64,000 bases of DNA from Photobacterium angustum (GCF_002954615.1 NZ_MSCJ01000001.1:372001-436000), one strand, 5' to 3'; counted from the first letter of the stretch, positions 46,520 to 56,373 are shown. A program made the numbers and translations. The notes: generated from the letters alone by a model not told the origin.

Positions 46520-48793
46520 TTATAGAGATGCAGTGAAAGTACGAGAGATAACGTCAGCTTGCTGCTCTGGAGTTAGAGAGTTAAAACGCACTGCGTAACC
46601 CGATACACGGATAGTTAGCTGTGGGTATTTCTCTGGGTTTTTAACTGCGTCTTCAAGAGTTTCGCGGTTAAGAACGTTAACGTTTAGGTGTTGACCACCT
46701 TCAATACCAGACTCATGGTGGAAGTAACCATCCATTAGGCCTGCTAGGTTGTTTTCTTGAGTATCAAGATCTTTACCTAGCGCGTTCGGTACGATAGAGA
46801 ATGTGTAAGAAATACCATCTTTAGCGTGAGCAAATGGTAGTTTACCTACAGATGTTAGAGATGCTACAGCACCTTTCTCATCACGACCGTGCATTGGGTT
46901 AGCGCCTGGTGCGAAAGGAGCACCTGCACGACGACCGTCTGGTGTGTTACCAGTCTTCTTACCGTACACAACGTTAGATGTGATAGTTAGGATAGACTGA
47001 GTTGGGATCGCATCACGGTACATTTTGTGAGTACGGATCTTGTTCATGAAGCGCTCAACTAGGTCACAAGCGATGTCATCTACGCGAGCATCGTTGTTAC
47101 CGAATTTAGGGTAGTCGCCTTCGATTTCGAAGTCGATTGCAATACCGTCTTCATCACGGATTGGTTTAACTTTTGCGTATTTGATAGCTGATAGTGAGTC
47201 AGCTGCAACAGAAAGACCAGCGATACCACAAGCCATTGTACGCTTGATGTCACGATCGTGTAGAGCCATTAGCGATGCTTCGTAGCTGTACTTGTCGTGG
47301 CTCCAGTGGATAGCATTTAGCGCTGCAACGTAAGTTGTTGCTAACCAATCCATGAAGTGATCTAGACGATCCATAGTATCTGTGTAGTCAAGAACTTCAG
47401 CAGTTACTTTTTCAGTCTTAGGACCCACTTGGATCTTAAGCTTCTCATCTACACCGCCGTTGATTGCATAAAGCATAGTCTTAGCAAGGTTAGCACGAGC
47501 ACCGAAGAACTGCATTTGCTTACCAACAACCATTGGAGATACACAACAAGCGATTGCGTAATCGTCAGAGTTCATGTCTGGACGCATTAGGTCATCGTTT
47601 TCGTACTGGATAGAAGATGTATCAATAGATACCTTCGCACAGAACTTCTTGAAGCCTACAGGTAGTTTTTCAGACCAAAGAACAGTGATGTTTGGCTCTG
47701 GAGAAGGACCCATAGTGTATAGGCTGTTTAGGAAACGGAAGTTAGTACGTGTAACTAGTGTACGACCGTCAAGACCCATACCACCCATTGATTCTGTTGC
47801 CCAGATTGGGTCGCCAGAGAATAGCTCATCGTATTCAGGCGTACGTAGGAAACGAACCATACGTAGTTTCATTACGAAGTGGTCGATCATTTCTTGCGCT
47901 TGTGCTTCAGTGATCTTACCAGCGGCGATATCACGCTCGATGAAGATGTCTAGGAAAGTCGAAGTACGACCTAGAGACATTGCAGCACCGTTTTGTGATT
48001 TAACAGCAGCTAGGTAGCCGAAGTAAGTCCACTGGATAGCTTCTTGTGCAGTAACAGCTGGAAGTGAGATATCACAACCGTATTTAGCAGCCATTTCTTT
48101 GATTTGACCAAGTGCACGGTGCTGTTCGCAAATTTCTTCACGACGTTGCATCGTCATTTGAAGGTCTTCACCATTCAAAAACTCTTCTTCTAGAGAAGCG
48201 AATTGAGCTAGTTTTTCCTTCATTAGGTAATCAATACCGTAAAGTGCTACGCGGCGGTAGTCACCAATGATACGACCACGGCCGTATGCATCAGGAAGAC
48301 CAGTTAGAACACCAGACTTACGACACTTAAGGATTGAAGGCGTGTAAACATCGAAAACACCTTGGTTGTGTGTTTTACGTAGTTCAGAGTAAACCTTGTT
48401 AAGCATAGGGTCTAATTCACGACCGTATACTTTGCATGAGTTTTCGATCATGCGGATACCACCGTTAGGGATCAAAGCACGCTTAAGAGGCGCGTCAGTT
48501 TGAAGACCAACGATAGTTTCTAGTTCTTTCTCAATGTAGCCTGCATCATGTGCAGTGATAGTAGAGGCAACATCTGTATCGAAATCAACAGGTGCGTGAG
48601 TCGCATTTTCCTGCTTGATGCCTTCCATTACAGCGTCCCAAAGTTTCGCTGTAGCTGGAGTTGCTTCTGTTTCAAGGAAAGAGCCGTCACCCTCGTAAGG
48701 AGTGTAGTTCTTTTGGATAAAGTCACGAACGTTTACTTCGTTCTGCCAATCACCAGCTGTAAAGCCTTCCCATCCAGCAAATTGCTCTGCCAT
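46520..48793 (-). CDS. pflB: Pyruvate formate-lyase PflB
   Basis: Glycyl-radical enzyme that splits pyruvate and CoA into formate and acetyl-CoA under anaerobic conditions. It has 757 residues. The catalytic cysteine pair is present in [10 protein letters not shown] and the radical glycine in RVSGYAVRF near the C-terminus. It follows focA on the same strand after 60 bases and supplies substrate to Pta-AckA and possibly Fhs. Confidence 0.98.
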   Translation of the reverse strand: MAEQFAGWEGFTAGDWQNEVNVRDFIQKNYTPYEGDGSFLETEATPATAKLWDAVMEGIKQENATHAPVDFDTDVASTITAHDAGYIEKELETIVGLQTDAPLKRALIPNGGIRMIENSCKVYGRELDPMLNKVYSELRKTHNQGVFDVYTPSILKCRKSGVLTGLPDAYGRGRIIGDYRRVALYGIDYLMKEKLAQFASLEEEFLNGEDLQMTMQRREEICEQHRALGQIKEMAAKYGCDISLPAVTAQEAIQWTYFGYLAAVKSQNGAAMSLGRTSTFLDIFIERDIAAGKITEAQAQEMIDHFVMKLRMVRFLRTPEYDELFSGDPIWATESMGGMGLDGRTLVTRTNFRFLNSLYTMGPSPEPNITVLWSEKLPVGFKKFCAKVSIDTSSIQYENDDLMRPDMNSDDYAIACCVSPMVVGKQMQFFGARANLAKTMLYAINGGVDEKLKIQVGPKTEKVTAEVLDYTDTMDRLDHFMDWLATTYVAALNAIHWSHDKYSYEASLMALHDRDIKRTMACGIAGLSVAADSLSAIKYAKVKPIRDEDGIAIDFEIEGDYPKFGNNDARVDDIACDLVERFMNKIRTHKMYRDAIPTQSILTITSNVVYGKKTGNTPDGRRAGAPFAPGANPMHGRDEKGAVASLTSVGKLPFAHAKDGISYTFSIVPNALGKDLDTQENNLAGLMDGYFHHESGIEGGQHLNVNVLNRETLEDAVKNPEKYPQLTIRVSGYAVRFNSLTPEQQADVISRTFTASL

Positions 48794-48853
48794 TGTATAC
48801 CTACCTATCTATCTATTTCAGTAGAAAAAAATACGTGTTACCGACGTTAGAAT

Positions 48854-49720
48854 TTAGTGCTTTTTATTGCCTTTAAGTTCCGGACGACGGTGAATAACCC
48901 AGTATGTTAGACCAACTAAGAAACCACCACCGATAATGTTACCTATGGTGACTGGAATTAAGTTGTTCATAACAAAATTGTTAACTGTTAAATCTGCGAA
49001 CTGTGAAGGGTCTACGCCCGTCATAGTCCAAAATTCTAGTGATGCAAAGTTATGAATAACGATACCCATTGGGATCATAAACATATTTGCAATGCTGTGT
49101 TCAAAACCACATGCAACGAACATCGAAACGGGTAGCAACATAACCATGATTTTATCTGTTGCTGTTCGGCAAGAGAATGTCATCCAAACTGCTAAACACA
49201 CCATCAAGTTACATAGCATACCAAGTACTACGGCTTGACCGAAGGTATGGTGCAGTTTGTGTTGAGCAATTTTCATTGCCGTTATACCCCATTGGCCACT
49301 GTCGCCAAGGTGTTGTTTTGCAAGCCAAATGCAAATTACGAAGAAAGATGCACCGATGAAGTTACCAATATAGACAACAACCCAGTTTCGTAATAATTGA
49401 CCTGTTGTGATGCGGTTACTTGCACGGGCAACAGTGGTGAGAACAGAAGAAGTGAAAAGCTCGCCGCCGCAAATAACGACTAAAATAAGACCAAGACTAA
49501 ATGCTAATGCACCAACGAATTTTGCCATGCCCCATGGCATATCGCCTGCACCTGTAGTGACAGTTGTGTAGAACACAAATGCAATAGAGATGAAAACACC
49601 AGCGGTAATCGCTAAGAAGAAAGATTGTAGTGGGTGCTTAGTCGCTTTGTAAACACCGACTTCTTCAGCTTTATGTGCCATAGCTGGTGGCATTAACGAG
49701 TCGAAAGAATTATTTTCCAT
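48854..49720 (-). CDS. focA: Formate channel FocA
   Basis: Pentameric formate/nitrite-type channel of the inner membrane, 288 residues with about six transmembrane helices. Visible family features include FFLAITAGVFISIAFVFY, the cytoplasm-facing LSxG-like ICGGELFTSSVL, and the periplasmic half-helix HNFASLEFW. It is the first gene of focA-pflB. Its promoter carries a good FNR site at -41.5. Confidence 0.96.
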   Translation of the reverse strand: MENNSFDSLMPPAMAHKAEEVGVYKATKHPLQSFFLAITAGVFISIAFVFYTTVTTGAGDMPWGMAKFVGALAFSLGLILVVICGGELFTSSVLTTVARASNRITTGQLLRNWVVVYIGNFIGASFFVICIWLAKQHLGDSGQWGITAMKIAQHKLHHTFGQAVVLGMLCNLMVCLAVWMTFSCRTATDKIMVMLLPVSMFVACGFEHSIANMFMIPMGIVIHNFASLEFWTMTGVDPSQFADLTVNNFVMNNLIPVTIGNIIGGGFLVGLTYWVIHRRPELKGNKKH

Positions 49721-49772
49721 TTTCTCAGGTGCTCTTTAATTGAGTTGAAGTGAGATTTAATTCGCTGAGGAG

Positions 49773-49814
49773 ATAATACCAAAGGTGACGAATCATATAT
49801 TTGACCTAGATCAT
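49773..49814 (-). promoter_or_regulatory. FNR-type class II promoter of focA-pflB
   Basis: The palindrome TTGACCTAGATCAT (49801-49814) fits the FNR core, and TATTAT at 49778-49773 on the minus strand is the -10. With a start near 49766 the FNR site is centred at -41.5, the class-II position. The leader would be about 46 bases. Confidence 0.72.
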
Positions 49815-49921
49815 TGCTGTGAAAATTTATAACAAAATTAGACATATTATGATATCACTGAGAGTTTTAACTCTTTGAAAATTAACGATATAATTTTTTT
49901 GATAAAACTAAAAAAAATTTT

Positions 49922-49940
49922 AATGTAATTTTATTACATT
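49922..49940. promoter_or_regulatory. Perfect short palindrome, possible operator
   Basis: AATGTAAT-TTT-ATTACATT: 8-base arms with a three-base centre. The layout suits a dimeric repressor. I cannot name the regulator. Confidence 0.4.
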
Positions 49941-50000
49941 TAACTGTTTTTAATATGCTAAAAACAAATATGTCTTTATTATCAATAGATTGTGGTTTTT

Positions 50001-50043
50001 ATTGGTTTTGTTTAACGTATATGTGACGTTAAATAAAACCAAT
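50001..50043. repeat. 18-base inverted repeat
   Basis: ATTGGTTTTGTTTAACGT (50001-50018) matches the reverse complement of 50026-50043 at 17 of 18 positions, around a 7-base loop. No T run follows. It may be a hairpin at an RNA end or an operator. Confidence 0.65.
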
Positions 50044-50628
50044 ATATTCAAAAAAAATTTAATTGTTACTAAAAAATATGAACAACCTCTTTTAATGTAA
50101 CGCCATTTTGTTTTTATTGTTAAAGCTCACAAAACACAGGCGAGATAATGAATAGAAAGACTTACAATAATATGCAGAATTGAGTCATTTTTATTCTTCA
50201 AACAAACATAGCAGAGCAATATTAGAATGCGAATTTTAGATCATCCTCGCTCTTGTTAAAAAACACTATAAAGATACCTGTTATTTTTTCGTCAATATTG
50301 AGTCAATAAAATAGACATAAAATAAAATATTGCTCAAATCTTACCAGTTAGCCTTTTATCCTTTTGTAAAATCAATCAAAAAAGACAGTTCTCCTGCTTA
50401 TAAGGAAAATGAATATAAAAACAGAACTGAGTATTTATGCTATTTATGTGGATATAATGGCAGGTTATGGTGCTGTTTGGTATATGTCGATTAGGTTAAT
50501 GAAATGTTGCAATCGTGAATTTCAGATGATACTTTCAAAAAAGATGATTTTTAATGAAATGTCGTGCTTTGCTATAAAATTGATATACGAGAAGTAGATA
50601 ATTTCTAAAGGGACAGGAGTATGCGCAC

Positions 50629-51399
50629 ATGAAGGATGACGTGGCGCTAGAAATTAAGAGCCTGCATAAATCTTTTGGTGACAATGAAGTATTAAAAGGT
50701 ATTTCGCTGACGGCAAGAAGAGGAGATGTTGTCTCTATTATTGGCTCATCAGGCTCAGGTAAGAGTACTTTTTTACGTTGTGTCAATTTACTTGAAACTC
50801 CTACCCAAGGCGAAATTTGGGTTAATGGTGAATTAATTAAAATGCACAATAATCGTCGCGGTGAATATTTGCCTGTTGATGATAAACAAGTTCAGCGCAT
50901 TCGTGCTCGTTTAGCCATGGTATTTCAAGGCTTTAACCTATGGTCTCATATGACAGTATTACAGAATGTGATTGAAGCGCCGGTACATGTGCTTGGTGTC
51001 CCTAAAGCAGAAGCGATTGAAAAAGCGGAAGCCTTACTCAAAAAAGTGGGCTTATTTGAACGCCGTAATTATTATCCTGCCCATTTATCTGGCGGTCAGC
51101 AGCAGCGTGCTGCGATTGCTCGAGCCCTTGCTGTTGATCCTGAAGTGATGTTGTTTGATGAACCGACATCTGCCTTAGATCCTGAACTGGTAGGCGAGGT
51201 GTTAGGTGTAATGCAAGACTTGGCGCAAGAAGGCCGTACCATGCTGGTAGTTACTCATGAAATGGCTTTTGCCCGCGACGTCTCAAATCAAGTGATGTTC
51301 TTACATCAAGGCATTGTTGAAGAGCAAGGTCACCCCGATAAGCTATTTACCCAGCCTGAATCTGAAAGATTGCAGCAATTTATTTCGTCTATTTACTAA
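50629..51399 (+). CDS. Basic amino-acid ABC importer, ATPase subunit (HisP/ArtP type)
   Basis: A 256-residue PAAT-family ATPase. Walker A is GSSGSGKST, the signature is LSGGQQQR and Walker B is VMLFDEPTSALDP. The segment MHNNRRGEYLPVDDKQVQRIR is the HisP-like insertion of histidine/lysine/arginine/ornithine importers. The gene order ATPase, binding protein, permease, permease equals E. coli artPIQM. The ATG at 50629 overlaps the stop of a three-codon ORF (ATG CGC ACA TGA) that has its own ribosome site. Confidence 0.88.
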   Translation: MKDDVALEIKSLHKSFGDNEVLKGISLTARRGDVVSIIGSSGSGKSTFLRCVNLLETPTQGEIWVNGELIKMHNNRRGEYLPVDDKQVQRIRARLAMVFQGFNLWSHMTVLQNVIEAPVHVLGVPKAEAIEKAEALLKKVGLFERRNYYPAHLSGGQQQRAAIARALAVDPEVMLFDEPTSALDPELVGEVLGVMQDLAQEGRTMLVVTHEMAFARDVSNQVMFLHQGIVEEQGHPDKLFTQPESERLQQFISSIY

Positions 51400-51405
51400 A
51401 CTTAG

Positions 51406-51492
51406 GGTTATCGACTAAGCCATAGAGAAACATCTCTGTGATTAGATAACCGTACGAATAGTACAAGGTTCACAGCATGGCTTGTTGTGAAC
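51406..51492 (+). other. Structured intercistronic region between ATPase and binding-protein genes
   Basis: Two hairpins: GGTTATC/GATAACC (51406-51412 with 51445-51451), enclosing ATAGAGA/TCTCTGT; and GTTCACA/TGTGAAC (51468-51474 with 51486-51492). There are no T runs. Such stems commonly stabilise binding-protein messages against decay. Confidence 0.5.
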
Positions 51493-51517
51493 AATTAAAC
51501 GTAGCAGGAGAAGCGAT

Positions 51518-52294
51518 ATGAAAAAATGGATTTTAGCCGCAACATTAATTTCAGCGATGGGGGCATCAGCAGTCCAAGCAAAAGAGTGGAAAGAAGTGCG
51601 TTTTGGTATTGAAGGCGCTTACCCTCCTTTTAGCTGGACTGAGCCAAACGGTGAGCTGAAAGGTTTTGATGTGGACATGGCAAACGCGCTTTGTACGCAA
51701 ATGCAGGTGAAATGTAAAATTGTAGCCCAAGATTGGGATGGCATTATTCCATCACTGCTTGCTCGTAAATACGATGCAATTATTGCTGCGATGTCTATTA
51801 CCGAAGAGCGTAAAAAGAAAATTGATTTTACTGGCAAGTATGCGTTGATCCCAAATAAATTTGTGGCGAAAAAAGGTACCGATCTCGACTTTACTAAAGA
51901 AGGGCTTAAAGGCGTTAAGATTGGTGTTCAACGTGCAACGACTCATGACAAATATTTAACGGATAACTTTGGAGAGTCTGTTGAAATTGTTCGTTATGGC
52001 TCATTTGACGAAGCTTACCTAGATTTAAAAGCCGGTCGTATTGCTAGCGTATTAGGTGATGCATCAGCACTAGAAGAAGGTCTGCTAAATAAAGACGGTG
52101 GTGAAGGTTTTGAATTTATCGGTCCATCATTAACGGATCCTAAATGGTTCGGTGAAGGTTTTGGTATTGCCGTGCGTAAACAAGACAAAGATCTAACCAA
52201 AAAACTGGATGAAGCGATTCTTGCACTTCGTGAAAGCGGTCAATACAAGCAGATCGCTGATAAGTATTTCAAATATGACGTTTACGGTCAGTAA
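51518..52294 (+). CDS. Basic amino-acid ABC importer, periplasmic binding protein
   Basis: A family-3 solute-binding protein of 258 residues with a cleaved signal peptide (MKKWILAATLISAMGASAVQA). The mature part has VRFGIEGAYPPFSW, the family signature GFDVDMANALC and GRIASVLGDASALEEGL. It resembles HisJ/ArgT/ArtI, so arginine, ornithine, lysine or histidine are the likely ligands. It lies second in the operon, behind structured RNA. Confidence 0.9.
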   Translation: MKKWILAATLISAMGASAVQAKEWKEVRFGIEGAYPPFSWTEPNGELKGFDVDMANALCTQMQVKCKIVAQDWDGIIPSLLARKYDAIIAAMSITEERKKKIDFTGKYALIPNKFVAKKGTDLDFTKEGLKGVKIGVQRATTHDKYLTDNFGESVEIVRYGSFDEAYLDLKAGRIASVLGDASALEEGLLNKDGGEGFEFIGPSLTDPKWFGEGFGIAVRKQDKDLTKKLDEAILALRESGQYKQIADKYFKYDVYGQ

Positions 52295-52310
52295 GTCATA
52301 AATGAATAAA

Positions 52311-52363
52311 GAGCACCTAGCTTCTAGTTTGGCGAGTTCGTCAAAGGGCTAAGTTAAGTGCTC
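52311..52363 (+). other. Hairpin between binding-protein and permease genes
   Basis: GAGCAC (52311-52316) pairs with GTGCTC (52358-52363), with partial inner pairing. The tail CTTATT is weakly T-rich. It may reduce permease expression relative to the binding protein. Confidence 0.5.
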
Positions 52364-52392
52364 TCTTATTCGAACAATGAAGGAGTATGACG

Positions 52393-53133
52393 TTGTTCGA
52401 TTTATATGGATATGGATGGTCTTTAGCCCAAGGGGCGATGATAACAATACAAGTGGCACTGCTTTCTCTTTTATTAGCAGCAACACTGGGTATGTTAGGC
52501 GCTTTAGCGAAACTATCACCTTACCGTTGGGCGCGTGCTATCGCCACACTTTACACCACGGTGATCCGTGGTATTCCTGATTTAGTATTGATGATGCTGA
52601 TTTTCTTCGGCGGTCAAATGCTACTTAATGATAGCTTGTATAATATTAATGAATGGTTGAATAATTCTTTTACTCAATCTGATCCTAACCACGAATGGAC
52701 AAGTTACCTTCCTGATTATATCGAGATCAGCCCCTTTGTTGCTGGTGTTCTGACAATAGGCTTTATTTTTGGTGCTTATATGGCAGAAACCTTTAGAGGT
52801 GCGATTTTAGCGGTAGATAAAGGTGAACTTGAAGCGGGTAAAGCCTATGGCATGAGTGCATTTTTATCCTTTCGTCGAATTTTGCTGCCTCAAATGATCC
52901 GTCATGCTTTACCTGGTTTTGGTAATAACTGGTTAGTGTTATTAAAAACCACCGCACTGGTTTCTATCATTGGTTTAGATGATATGGTGCGTAAAGGGGC
53001 ATTGGCTGCAGGAACCACCCAAAAACCGTTTACGTTCTATTTTACTATTGCGGTTGTGTTTTTGATCTTTACCTCTATTTCAACCTTGGCACTGAATTGG
53101 GCCGAGCGTAAATACAGTATTCCGACGAGGTAG
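52393..53133 (+). CDS. Basic amino-acid ABC importer permease (HisQ type)
   Basis: An inner-membrane permease of the HisQ/ArtQ family with about five transmembrane helices and the EAA-type loop (ELEAGKAYGMSAFLSFRRILLPQ). TTG at 52393 is preferred because AGGAG ends 7 bases upstream; an ATG at 52387 lies only one base from that site and would add two residues. The next permease starts 5 bases after its stop. Confidence 0.88.
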   Translation: MFDLYGYGWSLAQGAMITIQVALLSLLLAATLGMLGALAKLSPYRWARAIATLYTTVIRGIPDLVLMMLIFFGGQMLLNDSLYNINEWLNNSFTQSDPNHEWTSYLPDYIEISPFVAGVLTIGFIFGAYMAETFRGAILAVDKGELEAGKAYGMSAFLSFRRILLPQMIRHALPGFGNNWLVLLKTTALVSIIGLDDMVRKGALAAGTTQKPFTFYFTIAVVFLIFTSISTLALNWAERKYSIPTR

Positions 53134-53138
53134 AGCTA

Positions 53139-53828
53139 ATGGACTTTAGTATTTTTACAGAAAGTTGGGAAATCTATCTAGAAGGTTTTTACACCACAGT
53201 TTGGATGGTCACCGTTTCGCTAGTGATCGGTTTAATTTGCGCGATCCCCATAGGAATGATGCGAAATAGCAGTAATAAATTTATTTCGTTTCCAGCTTGG
53301 GCATATATTTATTTCTTTCGTGGTACGCCGCTATTGATTCAGCTTTATCTTATTTATTACGGATTAAGCCAAGTTATCAATGTTCAGGGCACAATGTGGC
53401 AAGAAGCATGGTTCTGTGCGTTAGTTGCTTTCATTTTAAATACTGCCGCATACACCGCTGAAATTATTCGAGGCTCTATTAATAGTATGCCGCAAGGTGA
53501 GATAGAGGCGGCGAAAGCTTATGGTATGGGCCCATTTAAAGCGTTTCGTCGTATTATCCTTCCTAGTGCATTACGAAGAGCGCTACCTGCATACAGTAAT
53601 GAAGTGATCTTCATGGTTCATGGCTCTGCTGTTGCTGGTATTGTGACGATTGTTGATTTAACAGGAGCTGCGAGAATTGTAAACTCTCGTTACTACGCGC
53701 CGTTTGAATCTTTCTTGTTTGCTGGGCTTTGTTACATGGTGCTGACGTTTGCCATAATCTGGGTATTTAAAAAACTTGAAGCGCGGTATTTACGCCATTT
53801 ACAGCCATTAACTGAAATAACAGATTAA
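53139..53828 (+). CDS. Basic amino-acid ABC importer permease (HisM type)
   Basis: The second permease, 229 residues, with about five transmembrane helices, the IRGTPLL-like motif YFFRGTPLLIQLYLIYYG and an EAA loop (EIEAAKAYGMGPFKAFRRIILP). It resembles HisM/ArtM and would pair with the upstream permease as a heterodimer. It is last in the operon and followed by a terminator. Confidence 0.9.
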   Translation: MDFSIFTESWEIYLEGFYTTVWMVTVSLVIGLICAIPIGMMRNSSNKFISFPAWAYIYFFRGTPLLIQLYLIYYGLSQVINVQGTMWQEAWFCALVAFILNTAAYTAEIIRGSINSMPQGEIEAAKAYGMGPFKAFRRIILPSALRRALPAYSNEVIFMVHGSAVAGIVTIVDLTGAARIVNSRYYAPFESFLFAGLCYMVLTFAIIWVFKKLEARYLRHLQPLTEITD

Positions 53829-53841
53829 TAAAGTTGAATAG

Positions 53842-53880
53842 AAAAAGCTCAGCATGCTAATGATAGATGCTGAGCTTTTT
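53842..53880. terminator. Bidirectional terminator between the importer operon and grxB
   Basis: Perfect 14-bp arms AAAAAGCTCAGCAT / ATGCTGAGCTTTTT with an 11-base loop; it serves both convergent units. Confidence 0.9.
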
Positions 53881-53899
53881 GTTTTATCTACGCTCTTTT

Positions 53900-54550
53900 T
53901 TACACCGCCACATCATCATAAAGTGGGACAGAAGTCAGTGCTGCAACTTCATCAATGTATTGACGTACGCGAGTTGGGTATTGGATCCCTTTCACGACAG
54001 TTAAATTACGTAGCATTGGAAATAGATGAATATCATCATAGCTAAGCTGGTTGCTTCGCTCAGAAGGCAGTGTTACCCATTCCAATGTTTGCAGCGCTTT
54101 ATTGGTCAGCTCAATGTAGTGCGAAGAGTTTTCAAAGGCTTGTTCAAAGCTGACGGATAACATTGGTGTTTTCTTGTTGTAGAACCACGTTTTTGCCTCT
54201 TCAACCTGAAACTCTGGTAGATCTACTTTTAGCCAGCGTGGGTAGAGTAGGTAAGGTACACAATCTCGTGCCGCTTCAGTCCATTGTACTAATTCATCTT
54301 GATGTACTTCCGGCGCTAAAACAGGACAGCCATCGTTGTTGTCGATAAATTTAACGACATCTAGGCTCTCAGCCATATAGCTACCATCTGGCTTTTGTAA
54401 AATAGGCACCATGTTAGCGCCTACTTTTTCGATACGTGCATCAATATCGTGGTTTTGTAGGTAAACCAATTCAATATCGGCTTTTTTTAAGCCCGCAATC
54501 ATCATTGCTTTTACGCAGAAAGGGCAATGATCAAATACAAACAACTTCAT
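53900..54550 (-). CDS. grxB: Glutaredoxin 2
   Basis: A GST-like glutaredoxin of 216 residues. The redox motif is Cys9-Pro-Phe-Cys12; MVPILQ holds the cis-proline, and an all-helical C-terminal domain follows. It reduces protein disulfides and glutathionylated proteins using glutathione. It lies downstream of xthA on the same strand, behind a terminator. Confidence 0.95.
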   Translation of the reverse strand: MKLFVFDHCPFCVKAMMIAGLKKADIELVYLQNHDIDARIEKVGANMVPILQKPDGSYMAESLDVVKFIDNNDGCPVLAPEVHQDELVQWTEAARDCVPYLLYPRWLKVDLPEFQVEEAKTWFYNKKTPMLSVSFEQAFENSSHYIELTNKALQTLEWVTLPSERSNQLSYDDIHLFPMLRNLTVVKGIQYPTRVRQYIDEVAALTSVPLYDDVAV

Positions 54551-54585
54551 AATTAGTCCCTTGTGGTGAAGTAGAGTGAAGATAA

Positions 54586-54611
54586 AAAAGGTGAGTAGAG
54601 ACTCACCTTTT
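54586..54611 (-). terminator. Terminator after xthA
   Basis: Perfect 11-bp arms AAAAGGTGAGT / ACTCACCTTTT with an AGAG loop and A/T runs on both sides. Confidence 0.9.
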
Positions 54612-54616
54612 ATTGA

Positions 54617-55426
54617 TTATTTAAAGACAGACCAAATAGGTGCGTGATCAGAGGGTTTTTCGATACCACGTAATTCGTAGTCGATATCGGACTCAATGCA
54701 GCGCTCAGCTAGTGATGGTGTCGCAAGAATAACATCAATGCGTAGACCTCGATTATCAACAAAGCCTTTCGAGCGGTAGTCAAACCATGAGTATTTATCA
54801 TCGGCTGTTGGGTGAAGTTGACGGAAAGTATCGACAAAACCCCAGTCTAGCAAGGTTTGTAACCACTCACGCTCAATTGGTTGGAATGAGCATTTACCCG
54901 TTTTTAGCCAGCGTTTAGCATTAGCAGGACCAATACCGATATCTAAATCCGTAGGGCTGATATTAATATCGCCCATCACGATCAATTCTTCATCGTTAGT
55001 GTGGGCAGTATTTAGGTAATTCATCAGATCAGCGTAGAACTTCTCTTTTGCAGGAAATTTTGTTTCGTGCTTAATATTATCGCCCTGTGGGAAATAACCG
55101 TTCATTACAGTGATGTTCTTGCCATTGTCTTGCTTAAAGGTGGCCATGATCATTCGACGTTGGGCATCTTCATCATCGGTTGGGAAGCCTTTTTGTACGC
55201 TAATTGGCTCTTGCTTACATAGCATTGCAACACCGTAATGGGCTTTTTGACCATGGAAGTAAACTTTGTAGCCCATCGCTTCAACATCCGCTAAAGGGAA
55301 GGCTTCATCATGTACTTTGATTTCTTGTAAGCCGATCACATCCGGCTGATGCTTTTCAATTAAGGCTTGAAGTTGGTGAAGGCGAGCGCGTAGCCCATTG
55401 ATATTGAAGGAGATAACTTTCATCAT
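54617..55426 (-). CDS. xthA: Exonuclease III
   Basis: The main AP endonuclease and 3'-5' exonuclease, 269 residues. Catalytic motifs of the EEP fold are intact: [53 protein letters not shown] and the terminal SDHAPIW. Two consecutive ATG codons open the gene. It repairs abasic and oxidised 3' ends of DNA. Confidence 0.97.
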   Translation of the reverse strand: MMKVISFNINGLRARLHQLQALIEKHQPDVIGLQEIKVHDEAFPLADVEAMGYKVYFHGQKAHYGVAMLCKQEPISVQKGFPTDDEDAQRRMIMATFKQDNGKNITVMNGYFPQGDNIKHETKFPAKEKFYADLMNYLNTAHTNDEELIVMGDINISPTDLDIGIGPANAKRWLKTGKCSFQPIEREWLQTLLDWGFVDTFRQLHPTADDKYSWFDYRSKGFVDNRGLRIDVILATPSLAERCIESDIDYELRGIEKPSDHAPIWSVFK

Positions 55427-55611
55427 TTATTCCGATTTCTGTCAGTTTTTAATTACGGATAAGCAAAGATACTAACATAGATATTTAACGCTGGTAGAGC
55501 CTATTTCTTTTAAATAAACGATGAGGTTAATCGATATTAAGCGAATAGAAGTGGAAGAAATGAAGGCGACGAGAAAGATAAAGAGCCGCCTTCGGTAGGT
55601 GTTATTTTAAA

Positions 55612-56373
55612 TTAAGCAACGATTTTAGGTTGACCATCAGAAGCGGTAACACCACCATCGACAGGTAGGTTAACACCGTTTACAAAGCTTGCATCATCAC
55701 TTGCTAAGAAGCTCATTACCGCTGCGACTTCTTCAGGTTCTGCTGCACGACCAAGCGGAATACGTTCGTTAAATTTATTACGAATATCTTCTGGCCAGCC
55801 ATTAGTCATATTGGTTTTCACTAGGCTTGGGCATACAGAGTTAACACGCACACCTTGTAGGCCAAAATCCAGTGCAAGTACACGAGTTAAGTTAACAATA
55901 GCGCCTTTGGATACGCAGTAGTAAGCTGCACCCCAGTCAGCACCTAAACCAGAAACAGAGGCATTATTAACAATGCAGCCTTTGCTTTTGATCAAGTGAG
56001 GTAATGCATATTTAGAGCAGTAAATAGCACCATTAATATTTACGCTAGAGATCTTCTCCCAATCTTGAATACTACCGTCTAATATTGTGCCTGGAATATG
56101 TACGCCAGCATTATTGATTAAGATGTCAATCTTATTGAAATTCTCAATGGTCTGATCAATAAGGTTTTTTACTTCAGCTTCATTTGAAACATCGGTTTTA
56201 ACACACAGTGTTTTTTCTGCAATTAACTCACTGTGTACTTTATCTAGTGCGTCCTGATAAAGATCTGCTAGAACAACAATTGCGCCTTCAGAGGCAAAAC
56301 GGTGTGCCGCAGCTTTACCCATACCATTACCCGCACCTGTGATAATGACAACTTTTCCTTCAAATCTGTTCAT
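55612..56373 (-). CDS. Short-chain dehydrogenase/reductase, substrate unknown
   Basis: A classical SDR of 253 residues: cofactor motif GAGNGMG near residue 14, NNAGVH, the catalytic Ser in NASVSG and Tyr/Lys in YYCVSKGAIV, and the C-terminal VDGGVTASDG. ADLYQ after the second strand ends in Asp, which favours NAD over NADP. It is a single-gene unit. The upstream CRP site suggests a carbon-source-controlled enzyme such as a sugar, polyol or hydroxy-acid dehydrogenase. Confidence 0.88.
   Translation of the reverse strand: MNRFEGKVVIITGAGNGMGKAAAHRFASEGAIVVLADLYQDALDKVHSELIAEKTLCVKTDVSNEAEVKNLIDQTIENFNKIDILINNAGVHIPGTILDGSIQDWEKISSVNINGAIYCSKYALPHLIKSKGCIVNNASVSGLGADWGAAYYCVSKGAIVNLTRVLALDFGLQGVRVNSVCPSLVKTNMTNGWPEDIRNKFNERIPLGRAAEPEEVAAVMSFLASDDASFVNGVNLPVDGGVTASDGQPKIVA

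Larger units (their letters stand above)
49815..50628. other. AT-rich gap between focA and the amino-acid importer
   Basis: The longest gene-poor stretch in the window. It holds two palindromes reported separately and long A/T tracts. A 62-codon frame at 50409-50597 follows a TAAGGAAA ribosome site but has no recognisable features. It probably contains the importer promoter and nucleoid-protein binding DNA. Confidence 0.4.

Noticed and set aside
50505..50540. Possible ArgR box (GTGAATTTCAGAT) before the importer
   Set aside because: Only one half matches the ARG box; the second half is absent.
50409..50597. 62-codon frame with a TAAGGAAA ribosome site ahead of the importer operon
   Set aside because: It has no recognisable domain and lies in AT-rich DNA with odd composition (many Met, Cys, Ile). 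It is left as possible but unsupported.
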